Positions 9,632-17,993 of a stretch of DNA of 64,000 nucleotides are shown piece after piece (positions within the stretch are counted from its first letter, which is position 1; every line of letters begins with the position of its first letter). The notes beneath the pieces were generated by a model that saw only the letters and a program-made list of their open reading frames with translations, did no database searches and was not told the DNA's origin. The stretch comes from Candidatus Poseidonia sp. Its GTDB lineage: Archaea; Thermoplasmatota; Poseidoniia; Poseidoniales; Poseidoniaceae. The stretch lies in assembly GCA_016778305.1 (NCBI GenBank), contig JADHPT010000006.1:1-64000 (forward strand), given 5' to 3'. The position numbers and the translations under genes are program-made.

Positions 9632-11347
9632 TCACCCAAAGACGCCCATGAGGTTGCCGTCTTCGTCCATGTCCATGTCGAGGGCAGCAGGTCGCTTTGG
9701 CAAGCCAGGCATGGTCATCATGTTACCAAGAACCGCTACGACAAAGCCTGCACCTGCATTCAGTCGGAATTCCCGAACTGGAATCGTGAAGTCAGTAGGT
9801 GCACCCAACTGACTTGCATCGTGGGAAAAAGAGTATTGGGTTTTGGCCATGCAGATTGGCAGATGTCCGTAGCCCCACGAGCGGATGCGGTCCAGTTCAC
9901 GTTGCGCTTTGGCAGTCATTTCCAAACCGTCTGCCTTGTACAAACGGTGTGCGATGGATTCGGCTTTTGCAAGCAGGTCGGTTTCAGGGGTGAACAAGGG
10001 GACAAAGGGGCGTCCAGCGGCCACATGATCCTGTACGGCGCGTACGACTGCGTGAGCCAGGTCTTCTCCGCCTTCTCCTCCCTTGGCGTGAACTTCTGTA
10101 ATACAGACCGACGACGCACCGCTATTTTGGGCTGCGTTTGAAATGGCTGAAATCTCTGCATCTGTGTCTGAAGTGAATCGATTGATCGACACCACCACGG
10201 GAATACCAAATGCTGCCATGTTGCGAATGTGGCGGTCGAGATTCGATGTGGCACCAACGGTGACTGCCTCGACATTCTCAGCCTCGAGCGTTGCTTTGTC
10301 GGGCCGAATGCCTCCACGATCTCCAAAGGCTCCGCCGTGCAATTTCATGGAGCGAACCGTGACATTCATGACGATGCAATCGGGTCCTTTACCCGAGGTT
10401 GCTGCTTTGATGTGCATGAACTTCTCAGCACCCATGTCAGAGCCAAATCCAGCTTCCGTAACGACAAAATCAGCACTTGCCAACGCCATTCGGTCTGCGA
10501 TGATGCTTGAATTTCCGTGGGCGATGTTGGCGAATGGTCCGCCATGAATGAAGGCAGGATTCCCTTCCAAGGTTTGGGTGAGATTGGGAAGGAATGCCTG
10601 CCGAAGCAACAATGCCATGGCACCAGCCCCTCCAATTTCACTCGCTTTTACAGGATTTCCATCTGTGGATGTGCCTACGACAATTTCGCCCAATCGCGTT
10701 CGTAGATCGCCGTAATCCTTGGCGAGAACAAGGATGGCCATGACTTCGCTGGCAGCGGTGATGTCAAAGCGATCTTCACGAACGTTTCCGTTCGCTGGGC
10801 CTCCCATTCCAATCACGATCTGGCGAAGAGAGCGATCGTTCATGTCCATGACACGTGGCCATGAAATTCGAGTTGGGTCGAGTTTTGCCTCATTTCCGTG
10901 CTTGATGTGATTGTCGATCAGGGCCGATAGGAGATTGTGGGCCGATGTGACGGCGTGCAAGTCACCAGTGAGGTGGAGATTGATGTCTTCCATTGGCAAT
11001 ACTTGGGAACGACCACCGCCAGCGGCTCCTCCTTTGATCCCGAACACGGGTCCCATTGAGGGTTCTCGAATCACACAGGTAGCGGATTGACCAATGTGGC
11101 AAAGCGCTTGGGTGAGTCCAATGGTGGTCACAGTCTTGCCTTCTCCAAAGGGTGTCGGATTCACCGAAGTGACGAGCACGAGGTTACCTTGAGGCTTTGA
11201 AAAGCGTTCTTTGAGGGCTTGCCACGTGATTTTTGCAACACCTTGCCCCATGGGTACAATCTCATGGGCGGAGATGCCTAATTTCCACGCAATGGCTTCA
11301 ATGGGTTCCATTTTGGCCGAGCGAGCAATCTCAAGGTCGGTGGTCAT
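9632..11347 (-). CDS. fhs: formate-tetrahydrofolate ligase
   Basis: Catalyses ATP-dependent formation of 10-formyl-tetrahydrofolate from formate, feeding purine synthesis and one-carbon metabolism. The 571-residue length fits the family. The P-loop TPFGEGKTVTTIGL is near residue 66. Other typical blocks are LHLTGDLHAVTSAHNLL, WPRVMDMNDRSLR, TEAGFGSDMGAEKF and the C-terminal GLPKRPAA. The monofunctional bacterial-type enzyme occurs in some Thermoplasmatota-related marine archaea that use folate. The gene is the upstream partner of Pelota (the gap from its stop to the Pelota ATG is only 4 bases) and follows the flotillin gene after 93 bases. Confidence 0.95.
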   Translation of the reverse strand: MTTDLEIARSAKMEPIEAIAWKLGISAHEIVPMGQGVAKITWQALKERFSKPQGNLVLVTSVNPTPFGEGKTVTTIGLTQALCHIGQSATCVIREPSMGPVFGIKGGAAGGGRSQVLPMEDINLHLTGDLHAVTSAHNLLSALIDNHIKHGNEAKLDPTRISWPRVMDMNDRSLRQIVIGMGGPANGNVREDRFDITAASEVMAILVLAKDYGDLRTRLGEIVVGTSTDGNPVKASEIGGAGAMALLLRQAFLPNLTQTLEGNPAFIHGGPFANIAHGNSSIIADRMALASADFVVTEAGFGSDMGAEKFMHIKAATSGKGPDCIVMNVTVRSMKLHGGAFGDRGGIRPDKATLEAENVEAVTVGATSNLDRHIRNMAAFGIPVVVSINRFTSDTDAEISAISNAAQNSGASSVCITEVHAKGGEGGEDLAHAVVRAVQDHVAAGRPFVPLFTPETDLLAKAESIAHRLYKADGLEMTAKAQRELDRIRSWGYGHLPICMAKTQYSFSHDASQLGAPTDFTIPVREFRLNAGAGFVVAVLGNMMTMPGLPKRPAALDMDMDEDGNLMGVFG

Positions 11348-11440
11348 GAAGCACTTTGCGTGTCACGGAGTCTTTGAAACCCTCGCTTCATCTCTGTGCC
11401 TGAGGGCTGTTTTCACACCCTGCTACGGCAGCGGAGGTGT

Positions 11441-12835
11441 TCAATCATCTTTCATTGCGCCCAAGTACTCTGGGAGTTCAACACCAGCCATCTTGGCGAC
11501 GTCGTGGACGGGGGGCAAACTCTGCATGAGAGAGGAGACGAAGTTGGAAGTCGAGCCGCCACCTTCGGCGTTGTTTCCTGAATCCCAAACTGTGATCTTG
11601 TCGATCTTCAAGTTCGCAATGGCCTCGGTTTGTCGCGCCACGAGATCTTCGATCTTCTCAACCATCAACAGCGTAGCAGCAGCCTTTGCGTCGCCACCAG
11701 CACTCTTGACCAACTTAGCATATCCTTCGGCTTTGGCTTCAAGGACAGCACGCTGACCTTCTGCTTCTGCCTTGTAGGCAGCGAGAGTAGCATCGGCGTG
11801 ACCTCGTGCAATACGGCGTTGGCGTTCAGCCTCTGCCTCTGCAGCAATTTCGATTTGTTGCTTGGAAATCTCTTCTCGAGCGATCTCTTCAGCACGCAAG
11901 CGCTGGCCCTCAAATTCGTATTGAGCCTTTTCAATTTCGACCTGGGCATTACGCTTGGCAACTTCAGAACGTTTGTGTGCTTCAGCTTCCTTTTCTGCAA
12001 GGTCCGCATTGTAGCTTGCGATTTCAGCACGTGACAAGTTTTCACCTTCAACGGCCTTGGATTCCTGTTGCTGAACGAACACACGTCGGTCAGCTTCAGC
12101 TTCTTTTTGTCCTTTGTCAGATTGAGCCTCGTTTTTGGCGACTTCAATTTGACGGTCACGGTCTGCGACCGCTTGTCCAACAGCACCTTGGCGTGTCGCG
12201 TTAGCGCGGTCGACGTCAGCTGATGCGATGGCTTCTGCAGCGGCCTTGGCACCAATGGACTTGATGTAGTCGGCCTCGTCTGTGATATCGGTGATGTTGA
12301 CGTTGATGAGGAAAAGACCAATCTTATGCAATTCAGCGTCAACATTGTTGACGACTTGGCTCAAAAAGGCCTCACGGTCGTTGTTGATTTCCTCAATGGT
12401 AAGCGAAGCAACCGTCAAACGGAGTTGACCGAAGATGATCTCCTTTGCCATGTCTTCGATCTCGGGTTGTGCCAAGTTCAAGAGGCGGACAGCAGCATTT
12501 TGCATCACGGATGGTTCAGTTGAAACACCGATGGTAAACGTCGATGGGACGTTGATTCGGATGTTTTGAAGTGAGAGCGCATGCTCAAGATTGATGTTGA
12601 TGGTCATCGGTTTGAGGTCGAGAAAGGCGTAGTTTTGTACCAGTGGCCAGACGATTTTTCCACCGCCGTGGTAACATTTTGCAGCCCCAGCGCCTTTGGT
12701 ATTACCGTAAACGACGAGGATTTTGTTTGCTGGTGCGAGTTTGTATCGGCTTGTTGCCACATACACGGTCCCGAGTACGACTGCTACGAACAGTGCGATT
12801 CCAATCAATACGAGCGTTGTTCCTACCTCTGCCAT
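11441..12835 (-). CDS. flotillin-like SPFH-domain membrane protein
   Basis: Flotillins scaffold ordered membrane microdomains. This 464-residue protein starts with one membrane segment (TTLVLIGIALFVAVVLGTVY), followed by the SPFH/Band 7 domain (about residues 30-200). A long Ala/Glu/Lys heptad coiled-coil covers about 200-400, rich in AEAEAE- and KNEAQ-type repeats as in FloT/reggie proteins, then a short C-terminal region. The ORF-track start at 12841 is TTG. I place the start at ATG 12835, although AAAGGAG lies 18 bases upstream of it and 12 upstream of the TTG, so the TTG remains possible. It is the last gene of a four-gene leftward membrane-protein set including an NfeD-like protein, a common flotillin partner. 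Confidence 0.9.
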   Translation of the reverse strand: MAEVGTTLVLIGIALFVAVVLGTVYVATSRYKLAPANKILVVYGNTKGAGAAKCYHGGGKIVWPLVQNYAFLDLKPMTININLEHALSLQNIRINVPSTFTIGVSTEPSVMQNAAVRLLNLAQPEIEDMAKEIIFGQLRLTVASLTIEEINNDREAFLSQVVNNVDAELHKIGLFLINVNITDITDEADYIKSIGAKAAAEAIASADVDRANATRQGAVGQAVADRDRQIEVAKNEAQSDKGQKEAEADRRVFVQQQESKAVEGENLSRAEIASYNADLAEKEAEAHKRSEVAKRNAQVEIEKAQYEFEGQRLRAEEIAREEISKQQIEIAAEAEAERQRRIARGHADATLAAYKAEAEGQRAVLEAKAEGYAKLVKSAGGDAKAAATLLMVEKIEDLVARQTEAIANLKIDKITVWDSGNNAEGGGSTSNFVSSLMQSLPPVHDVAKMAGVELPEYLGAMKDD

Positions 12836-12885
12836 GAACAAAGCACATGTGTTCTCCTTTAAGAGAGTTAATACGGCAGTGGTTG

Positions 12886-13518
12886 TTACTCTTCTTGGCG
12901 CACTGCGTCGGAGACGCTGAGGGGGCGAACGATTAACATCTCAGAAATATTTCCCACGACCGTGATAAATTTACCCGTATCAATTCGCATCGTTTCATCT
13001 TCTGCAACGGCATTGCACGTGCGCAGAGCCGATTGGAATTCAACCTGGACCTGTCCTGTTTGGCCAGGTTCGATACGACGGTAAACCGTGCCTTTCGCAC
13101 CGAGTGCTTCGCTGTGTACTACCGTTCCGTCGGTTTCAAGGCTGGCGACGGCTTGGAAAACCTTCCCAACAATCCACATCGATGCGATACCTGCGACACT
13201 TCCCGCAAGGATGGCAACGATGCCGTTTTGGTTGGCTTGTGAGGCAGCAAGTCCAAAGATGCCGAACATCATCATGAAACTTAGAAGTCCCTGAATGGTC
13301 AGCATGTGGAATACGCCTTCAGCATCCATCTCCAAATTAATATCGAGGAAGGGGATGGAGTCCACAATTCCATCTGCGACGCCACCGATCATCACGAGGA
13401 GGAAATAAATGATGAAAAGAACCGTTCCAATCACTGCCATTGCTGCGAAAAAGACGTCGACGCCCGTGATGTCGCCGAGTCCAAAGTACTCCAAAATTGT
13501 GCCAAATCCCAATACCAT
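12886..13518 (-). CDS. NfeD-like membrane protein with C-terminal OB-fold
   Basis: A 210-residue integral membrane protein with three or four hydrophobic segments in the first 140 residues (AVIGTVLFIIYFLLVMIGG, LLSFMMMFGIFGLAAS, AILAGSVAGIASMWIVGKVF). A soluble C-terminal beta domain around residues 145-210 (GAKGTVYRRIEPGQTGQVQVEF) has the GxxGxaxtxlxPxGxV-like pattern of NfeD/YqiJ OB-folds. NfeD-type proteins are encoded beside flotillins in bacteria and archaea. The ORF-track start at 13683 is far upstream. The ATG at 13518 lies one base after the stop of the preceding gene and has AAGGGG before it. Confidence 0.75.
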   Translation of the reverse strand: MVLGFGTILEYFGLGDITGVDVFFAAMAVIGTVLFIIYFLLVMIGGVADGIVDSIPFLDINLEMDAEGVFHMLTIQGLLSFMMMFGIFGLAASQANQNGIVAILAGSVAGIASMWIVGKVFQAVASLETDGTVVHSEALGAKGTVYRRIEPGQTGQVQVEFQSALRTCNAVAEDETMRIDTGKFITVVGNISEMLIVRPLSVSDAVRQEE

Positions 13519-13519
13519 C

Positions 13520-13804
13520 TTACTTCCCCTTACCACTTGCCCGCTTTCCGTTACCATCAAGGTTCTGCTTCTTTTTGACAGGCCGGATGTAAATGAAGTA
13601 ATAATGGCCGTAGACGACTGGGCCGAGAGATGCTCCGAGCAAAACAGCAACACCCCAGCCTGGGAATTCCAAGGCAACTCCAACCAGTGCGATGAGCAGG
13701 AGAGCGATTAAAATAGATGCTTTCTCGAAGACTATCAAAAAAATATTGTCACGTTCGCCGTTCACGCGCTCCTTGAGGAGAAAAATTTCCATCAAGCCGG
13801 CCAT
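13520..13804 (-). CDS. small two-segment membrane protein of the flotillin operon
   Basis: A 94-residue protein with two hydrophobic helices (ASILIALLLIALVGVALEF and GVAVLLGASLGPVVYGHYYF) and a basic C-terminus rich in Lys and Gly. I do not recognise a family. Its stop codon is one base before the NfeD-like start, and its own start follows the 129-residue gene by 12 bases, so it belongs to the same transcript. A small accessory subunit of the flotillin/NfeD membrane assembly is inferred from position only. Confidence 0.65.
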   Translation of the reverse strand: MAGLMEIFLLKERVNGERDNIFLIVFEKASILIALLLIALVGVALEFPGWGVAVLLGASLGPVVYGHYYFIYIRPVKKKQNLDGNGKRASGKGK

Positions 13805-13816
13805 GCCAACACCGGT

Positions 13817-14206
13817 TCAAACAAGGCCGAGAAGGAGTTCAAAGATTACGATGATTAACAAATATGTTCCTGCGATGAAGGCGAGTGGTAGAGGATTTTC
13901 AGCCTCCATTGCTTGCTTGGTGAGGTTTGGTGCACTGCTGATTCCACCAATCGAGGACTCGTATGATTTATCGTTCTTATTTGACTGGTAAATGAGAAAG
14001 GTCACGGTGGCGATAATGACTGCCCATGCCCCTCCGAATGCTTCGCCCAGAGCGTCTTGAAATTCAGCCCACATTTTGAAGGTCATGTATGCGCCCAGTG
14101 CGGTCGTCATCATCCCAACTGCTCTGCCCATACTCCCACCAAGACTTCCTCCCTCTTGAAGGTTAAGCCTCAATTCGTCGCCTTTTTGGGTTGAGCCCTC
14201 TTCCAC
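13817..14206 (-). CDS. small membrane protein, first gene of the flotillin operon
   Basis: A 129-residue protein with three hydrophobic stretches: GMMTTALGAYMTFKMW, AWAVIIATVTFLIY and LAFIAGTYLLIIVIFELLLG. No family is recognised. The track start at 14206 is GTG and lies only 5 bases from the start of the divergent AroE-like gene, leaving no room for promoters. The in-frame ATG at 14131, preceded by GAGGGAGG about 15 bases upstream, is an alternative that would give a 104-residue protein and free about 80 bases for a divergent promoter. Downstream genes follow with 1-50-base spacing. Confidence 0.6.
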   Translation of the reverse strand: MEEGSTQKGDELRLNLQEGGSLGGSMGRAVGMMTTALGAYMTFKMWAEFQDALGEAFGGAWAVIIATVTFLIYQSNKNDKSYESSIGGISSAPNLTKQAMEAENPLPLAFIAGTYLLIIVIFELLLGLV

Positions 14207-14211
14207 GCACT

Positions 14212-15207
14212 ATGGCAGCAATACGCTACGGGATTGCTGGCACCCCCGTTGAACACAGCTTATCGCCGCTGTTGACGGCTTTGGTGGCCGACCATCTCGG
14301 CTTGTATCGCTCAGAAAACATGCTGACAATGGAACTTGTTGATGTTGCATCAATCCATGACGCGCTCGCCTGGGGATATGCGGGGGCGGTTCCTTCTCCG
14401 ATTGATTGGGTCTATACTCAATCTGTTTTTGGAAAATTTCGAACCAAGGCCCTGCTCGAAAAAGCAATCAGAGCTGCTGCCTTGGTTGAAGTGGAAGATC
14501 CGCATCTCACCTTCGATTTCCCTCAGTTGACAAAGCGCTCGTCCCTCCCACTGGACGGCTTACCAACCCGCATGTTCGATGAGGAAATATGGGTGAATCT
14601 GACCGCTCCTTTGAAGCATCAATTGGATTCAAGTGCCGTGATGTGTCTTGACGATTCCATGGCCACAAAAAGCGTCAATGCCCTACGCTGGGACGGGAAA
14701 GGATGGTGGTGCTGTGGTGTTGACGGAGAGGGGGTTCGTTCGGTTCTCCTCCATCACGGCATCGATCCCAAGCGACACGTTTTGGGTCTTGTTGGCGGCG
14801 GTGGGGCTGCACGCTCTACCGCCTCCGCTTGGGCGCGCAGCGGAGGGCGCATCCGCGTACTTCAGAGCAAACGGGCCCTCGAAAACGGACCTTGGGGAGA
14901 TAACATGACCGATGAAACTCCAGATGTTATCGTAGATTTTGACGGAACCTGGAAGGCTGACGACGATATGCTTGTCCTCTCGTCTGCCTATGCGCCAATG
15001 GATGGTGATTATGATGCGCGCATTGAATCTCTTGTGGGTCCCTCGCTCAACGGTAGGTGGATGCTGGTGGCTCAACATTTGGCGTGTTGGTCACAACTTT
15101 GGGCCCCTGAAATGGCTGGACATTTACCCTCACTCCCTCTTTTGTTGACACGACTTGTGGAGGCTGAATTGATGCTTGCAAGTTATGCAGGACAGGGAAG
15201 CCTCTAA
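14212..15207 (+). CDS. aroE: divergent shikimate dehydrogenase (AroE) family protein
   Basis: AroE reduces 3-dehydroshikimate with NADPH in the aromatic amino acid pathway. Recognisable blocks are the substrate motif GIAGTPVEHSLSP at the N-terminus, VNLTAPLKHQ with the catalytic Lys, SVNAL, GVDGEG with the catalytic Asp, and the nucleotide-binding glycine loop GLVGGGGAARSTAS. At 331 residues it is 40-60 longer than usual, with a divergent stretch between the first two motifs. The ATG at 14212 is chosen over the TTG at 14191 because it puts the GIAGTP motif at the normal distance. Moderate confidence in specificity: quinate/shikimate or a related substrate cannot be excluded. Confidence 0.75.
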   Translation: MAAIRYGIAGTPVEHSLSPLLTALVADHLGLYRSENMLTMELVDVASIHDALAWGYAGAVPSPIDWVYTQSVFGKFRTKALLEKAIRAAALVEVEDPHLTFDFPQLTKRSSLPLDGLPTRMFDEEIWVNLTAPLKHQLDSSAVMCLDDSMATKSVNALRWDGKGWWCCGVDGEGVRSVLLHHGIDPKRHVLGLVGGGGAARSTASAWARSGGRIRVLQSKRALENGPWGDNMTDETPDVIVDFDGTWKADDDMLVLSSAYAPMDGDYDARIESLVGPSLNGRWMLVAQHLACWSQLWAPEMAGHLPSLPLLLTRLVEAELMLASYAGQGSL

Positions 15208-15248
15208 GATTCCCGCTTTACAAGCCAACACATGGAGATGATGAGGTC

Positions 15249-17990
15249 GTGACCCAAGCAGAGCGCCTTGTGCTATTCCTGTGCAGCCTTCTCCTGCTCC
15301 CAAATGCGATGGCGCTGATGGATGAAGACCAACATTTCCAACCGAAGCATGAGGGCGTTGATTTCCCCGTGGGTTGGACGGATTTCAACCTCGACGGCCC
15401 CTTTTCACCCCAAGTTCGTATGGTGTATCCCGCCATGGTTGATGGTGAAGACAAAGACATGGCTGGCAACGGTCCGTTTTCTTGGCTTGTCTTCATCGGA
15501 GATTCGGGTGAATCAATCGACGATTACATGTTGCTGACTGAACCCTTTGCACAACGTGGCTTCATCGTTATTGTGGCCACACCGATCAACGACGAAACCG
15601 ATGTTGAGGAGACACTCGAGAGGTTGACAGATATCACCGAGATCATGGTTCAGCAAAATCAAACCAATGTCCATGTTCTCGGGTCAGCGGGCAACATCGA
15701 CCTCGCCCACTGGGGAATAGGAGGACACGGAAAAGGAGCAGCAGCAGCATACGGTGCCTATCCACTGTGGGAATTGAGCCCCCGAAGCGGAGATGTTCAA
15801 CCACCACGTGCACTGTTCGGAGTGGGGCTTGACCTGACCGACTTCCCAGAGAACTTTGATTGGAATCAACTGACCTCCGAAGTAGAATTTCCACGGCCTA
15901 ATACCGGCTTTTTCATTACAGGAACGGTCGATGAAGTTGCACCTTCGCAAGAAATGATGGAGCGAGTCGAGCAAACCGGGGGCATAGCATGGCATTGGAT
16001 GCACCTACTTGGAGCAGATCACTATCAGTTCCAAGATTCAACATCCTTCTTTGAGAGTGACGGCACTCCTACCATGAGTCAGTCAGCACAAATTGAAGTG
16101 AGTTCTGATCATCTCATCGCCTATTTTGATTCAATCCTTCACGGTGAACACGACCGCTTCCGCGATGCTTTCAACCGAGAGCAGGGTCCCCAAACCGTTG
16201 GAGATGGCAGTGCCTACATTGATGAGGACCTCGAGGCAGCAAACTTCTTACTCCTGACCAATTTTACTTCCTCTCACAATCTTTCATCCGCTCTCAACGG
16301 TTCGCAACAATTGGTATTATCGACAAATTGGACGCTCAGAAACGGGGATTCATTCGCAGAATTGAACGCTTCTTGGGATATTGATGTGAACTGTGGCTGG
16401 GACGGTCAGACGTGGCAGGCCAACGGAAGTGTGGATGCAAATGGCACCGCCTCCTGCACCTATCCAATGGCTCCCGTATCCCCTGGATCACACAAAGCAT
16501 GGTTGCGAGTGAGCGTTGAGGGCGCGCCCAGCACCACGGGGGCGGTGGTTGAGCGTACCAATACTCCAATGGAATTGATGTATCCCCAACCTGGAGTTTA
16601 CGTTCCTCAGCACGGTTCTGCCTCGTTGAACATCAGTGAAGTTGCTATTGACCCTGATGGACAACCAGTTCGGGTGGTTTCTGCCGAACTGACGGGTGAT
16701 GATGCCAATCACTTTTCCGTTGAACTTGCAGCAGACGGAACGTCGTTGACCGTAGCCCACGCCTTCGATGAAGAGTGGCAGGGCGAGTGCATGCTCGAGG
16801 TTGAACTTCGCAGCGATGGAGCAGTGTTGGATGAGTTGAACACAAGTCTACGAGTCTATCTAACGCCCGTGGACGACCCTGTTGAACAGAGTGGTACCGT
16901 TCCCATTCAGCAATTGATTGAGGACGGCCAAAGTGTTGCTTATGACCTCGGAGAGGTGGTTTCTGACCCTGAGGGAGAGGAACTCGTCATCCGCATTGAC
17001 GGTATGGCATCGGGAACTCAGGGGCCTGTCCGATATTTCATTGAGGGTGAACTCATCACGCTCACGCCGTTGGAAAACGCCAACGGTGCCATCGTTCTCA
17101 CCGCCATGGTTTCCGATGGCGAGAACCCATCGGTGGAACTTGAGATTCCCGTGGTGGTTGAAGCGAGGGATGACCCTGTTGTGATCAATACCTCTGCATG
17201 GGTCAATCACTCTGTTGAGGAGGACGCAGTGTTCACCTTGTCCCTCAGCCAACTGGCGTACGATGTTGACGGTGATGGTTTGCAGTGGTCACTCGAACAC
17301 AATCATACACAACTGCAAGTAGTCCAAAACAACGAATCCTTCACCCTGACTCCAGCTCCCGATTTCAACGGCCAATTTGAGGGGCTGTGGCTCAATGTTA
17401 CCGACGCAGCGAGCATTCACAGCCACCAGTTCACACTTGCTGTCACGCCGGTGGGAGACATGCCAGTCGCATCGATACAGACCGTCCAGCGTCTTTCAGA
17501 GGGCAATTCAGCTACCATGCAATGGTCCATGCTCGACATTGATGGGAATCTGAACACGACTGGTATCTTGACCATCAATGGCGTGGTAACACCCACCAAC
17601 CATTCTTGTTTGATTGAATCGATCACCACGGCTCAATGCGTGACCATCATTCCACTTCCTGAACCTCAATCTGTCACAATGGACTTCAAACTCAAACTCC
17701 ACGACGATGAACTGAATCGTGATATCGTGGTGAGTTATATCTTTGAGGATACTCAACAAGGTGGCGAGGTGACCGATTCGAATTCACAAGAAGACACCGC
17801 ATCAGGTCTCCTGCCATCGGTTCTCATCGGAGGTGGCCTCCTGGTTCTCTTCATCCTCATCACGCTTCTCTTCAGGCGGCGAGGTGGAGAAGAAAGCGAC
17901 CTACCAAGCATGGAACACGACGTCACGCAGGAGGATGAAGTCAAAACCTCGTCGGGTGGTTTACTCGCTCGTGCTGAGCGTTTAAAGTGA
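15249..17990 (+). CDS. surface protein with degenerate alpha/beta-hydrolase domain and cadherin-like repeats
   Basis: The 913-residue protein has a signal peptide (ERLVLFLCSLLLLPNAMA) and a chlorophyllase/PAF-acetylhydrolase-like alpha/beta-hydrolase domain at about 25-300. Cadherin-like or beta-sandwich domains span about 330-840 (DDPVEQSG and DDPVVINT linkers). A membrane segment (LLPSVLIGGGLLVLFILITLLF) and a charged cytoplasmic tail end the protein. The nucleophile elbow reads GIGGHGKGA near residue 158: the Ser of GxSxG is Gly. The Asp (GTVDEV) and His (GADHYQF) of a triad remain, so the domain is probably non-catalytic or uses different chemistry. The start is GTG with GAGGTC just before it. 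Confidence 0.82.
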   Translation: MTQAERLVLFLCSLLLLPNAMALMDEDQHFQPKHEGVDFPVGWTDFNLDGPFSPQVRMVYPAMVDGEDKDMAGNGPFSWLVFIGDSGESIDDYMLLTEPFAQRGFIVIVATPINDETDVEETLERLTDITEIMVQQNQTNVHVLGSAGNIDLAHWGIGGHGKGAAAAYGAYPLWELSPRSGDVQPPRALFGVGLDLTDFPENFDWNQLTSEVEFPRPNTGFFITGTVDEVAPSQEMMERVEQTGGIAWHWMHLLGADHYQFQDSTSFFESDGTPTMSQSAQIEVSSDHLIAYFDSILHGEHDRFRDAFNREQGPQTVGDGSAYIDEDLEAANFLLLTNFTSSHNLSSALNGSQQLVLSTNWTLRNGDSFAELNASWDIDVNCGWDGQTWQANGSVDANGTASCTYPMAPVSPGSHKAWLRVSVEGAPSTTGAVVERTNTPMELMYPQPGVYVPQHGSASLNISEVAIDPDGQPVRVVSAELTGDDANHFSVELAADGTSLTVAHAFDEEWQGECMLEVELRSDGAVLDELNTSLRVYLTPVDDPVEQSGTVPIQQLIEDGQSVAYDLGEVVSDPEGEELVIRIDGMASGTQGPVRYFIEGELITLTPLENANGAIVLTAMVSDGENPSVELEIPVVVEARDDPVVINTSAWVNHSVEEDAVFTLSLSQLAYDVDGDGLQWSLEHNHTQLQVVQNNESFTLTPAPDFNGQFEGLWLNVTDAASIHSHQFTLAVTPVGDMPVASIQTVQRLSEGNSATMQWSMLDIDGNLNTTGILTINGVVTPTNHSCLIESITTAQCVTIIPLPEPQSVTMDFKLKLHDDELNRDIVVSYIFEDTQQGGEVTDSNSQEDTASGLLPSVLIGGGLLVLFILITLLFRRRGGEESDLPSMEHDVTQEDEVKTSSGGLLARAERLK

Positions 17991-17993
17991 TCC

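Noticed and set aside
9521-10141. 206-codon plus-strand ORF opposite the Pelota and fhs genes
   Set aside because: Shadow frame spanning two well-supported genes.
11665-12345. 226-codon minus-strand ORF inside the flotillin gene
   Set aside because: A different frame of the Ala/Glu/Lys-rich coiled-coil region; the Lys/Leu repeats are a frame artefact.
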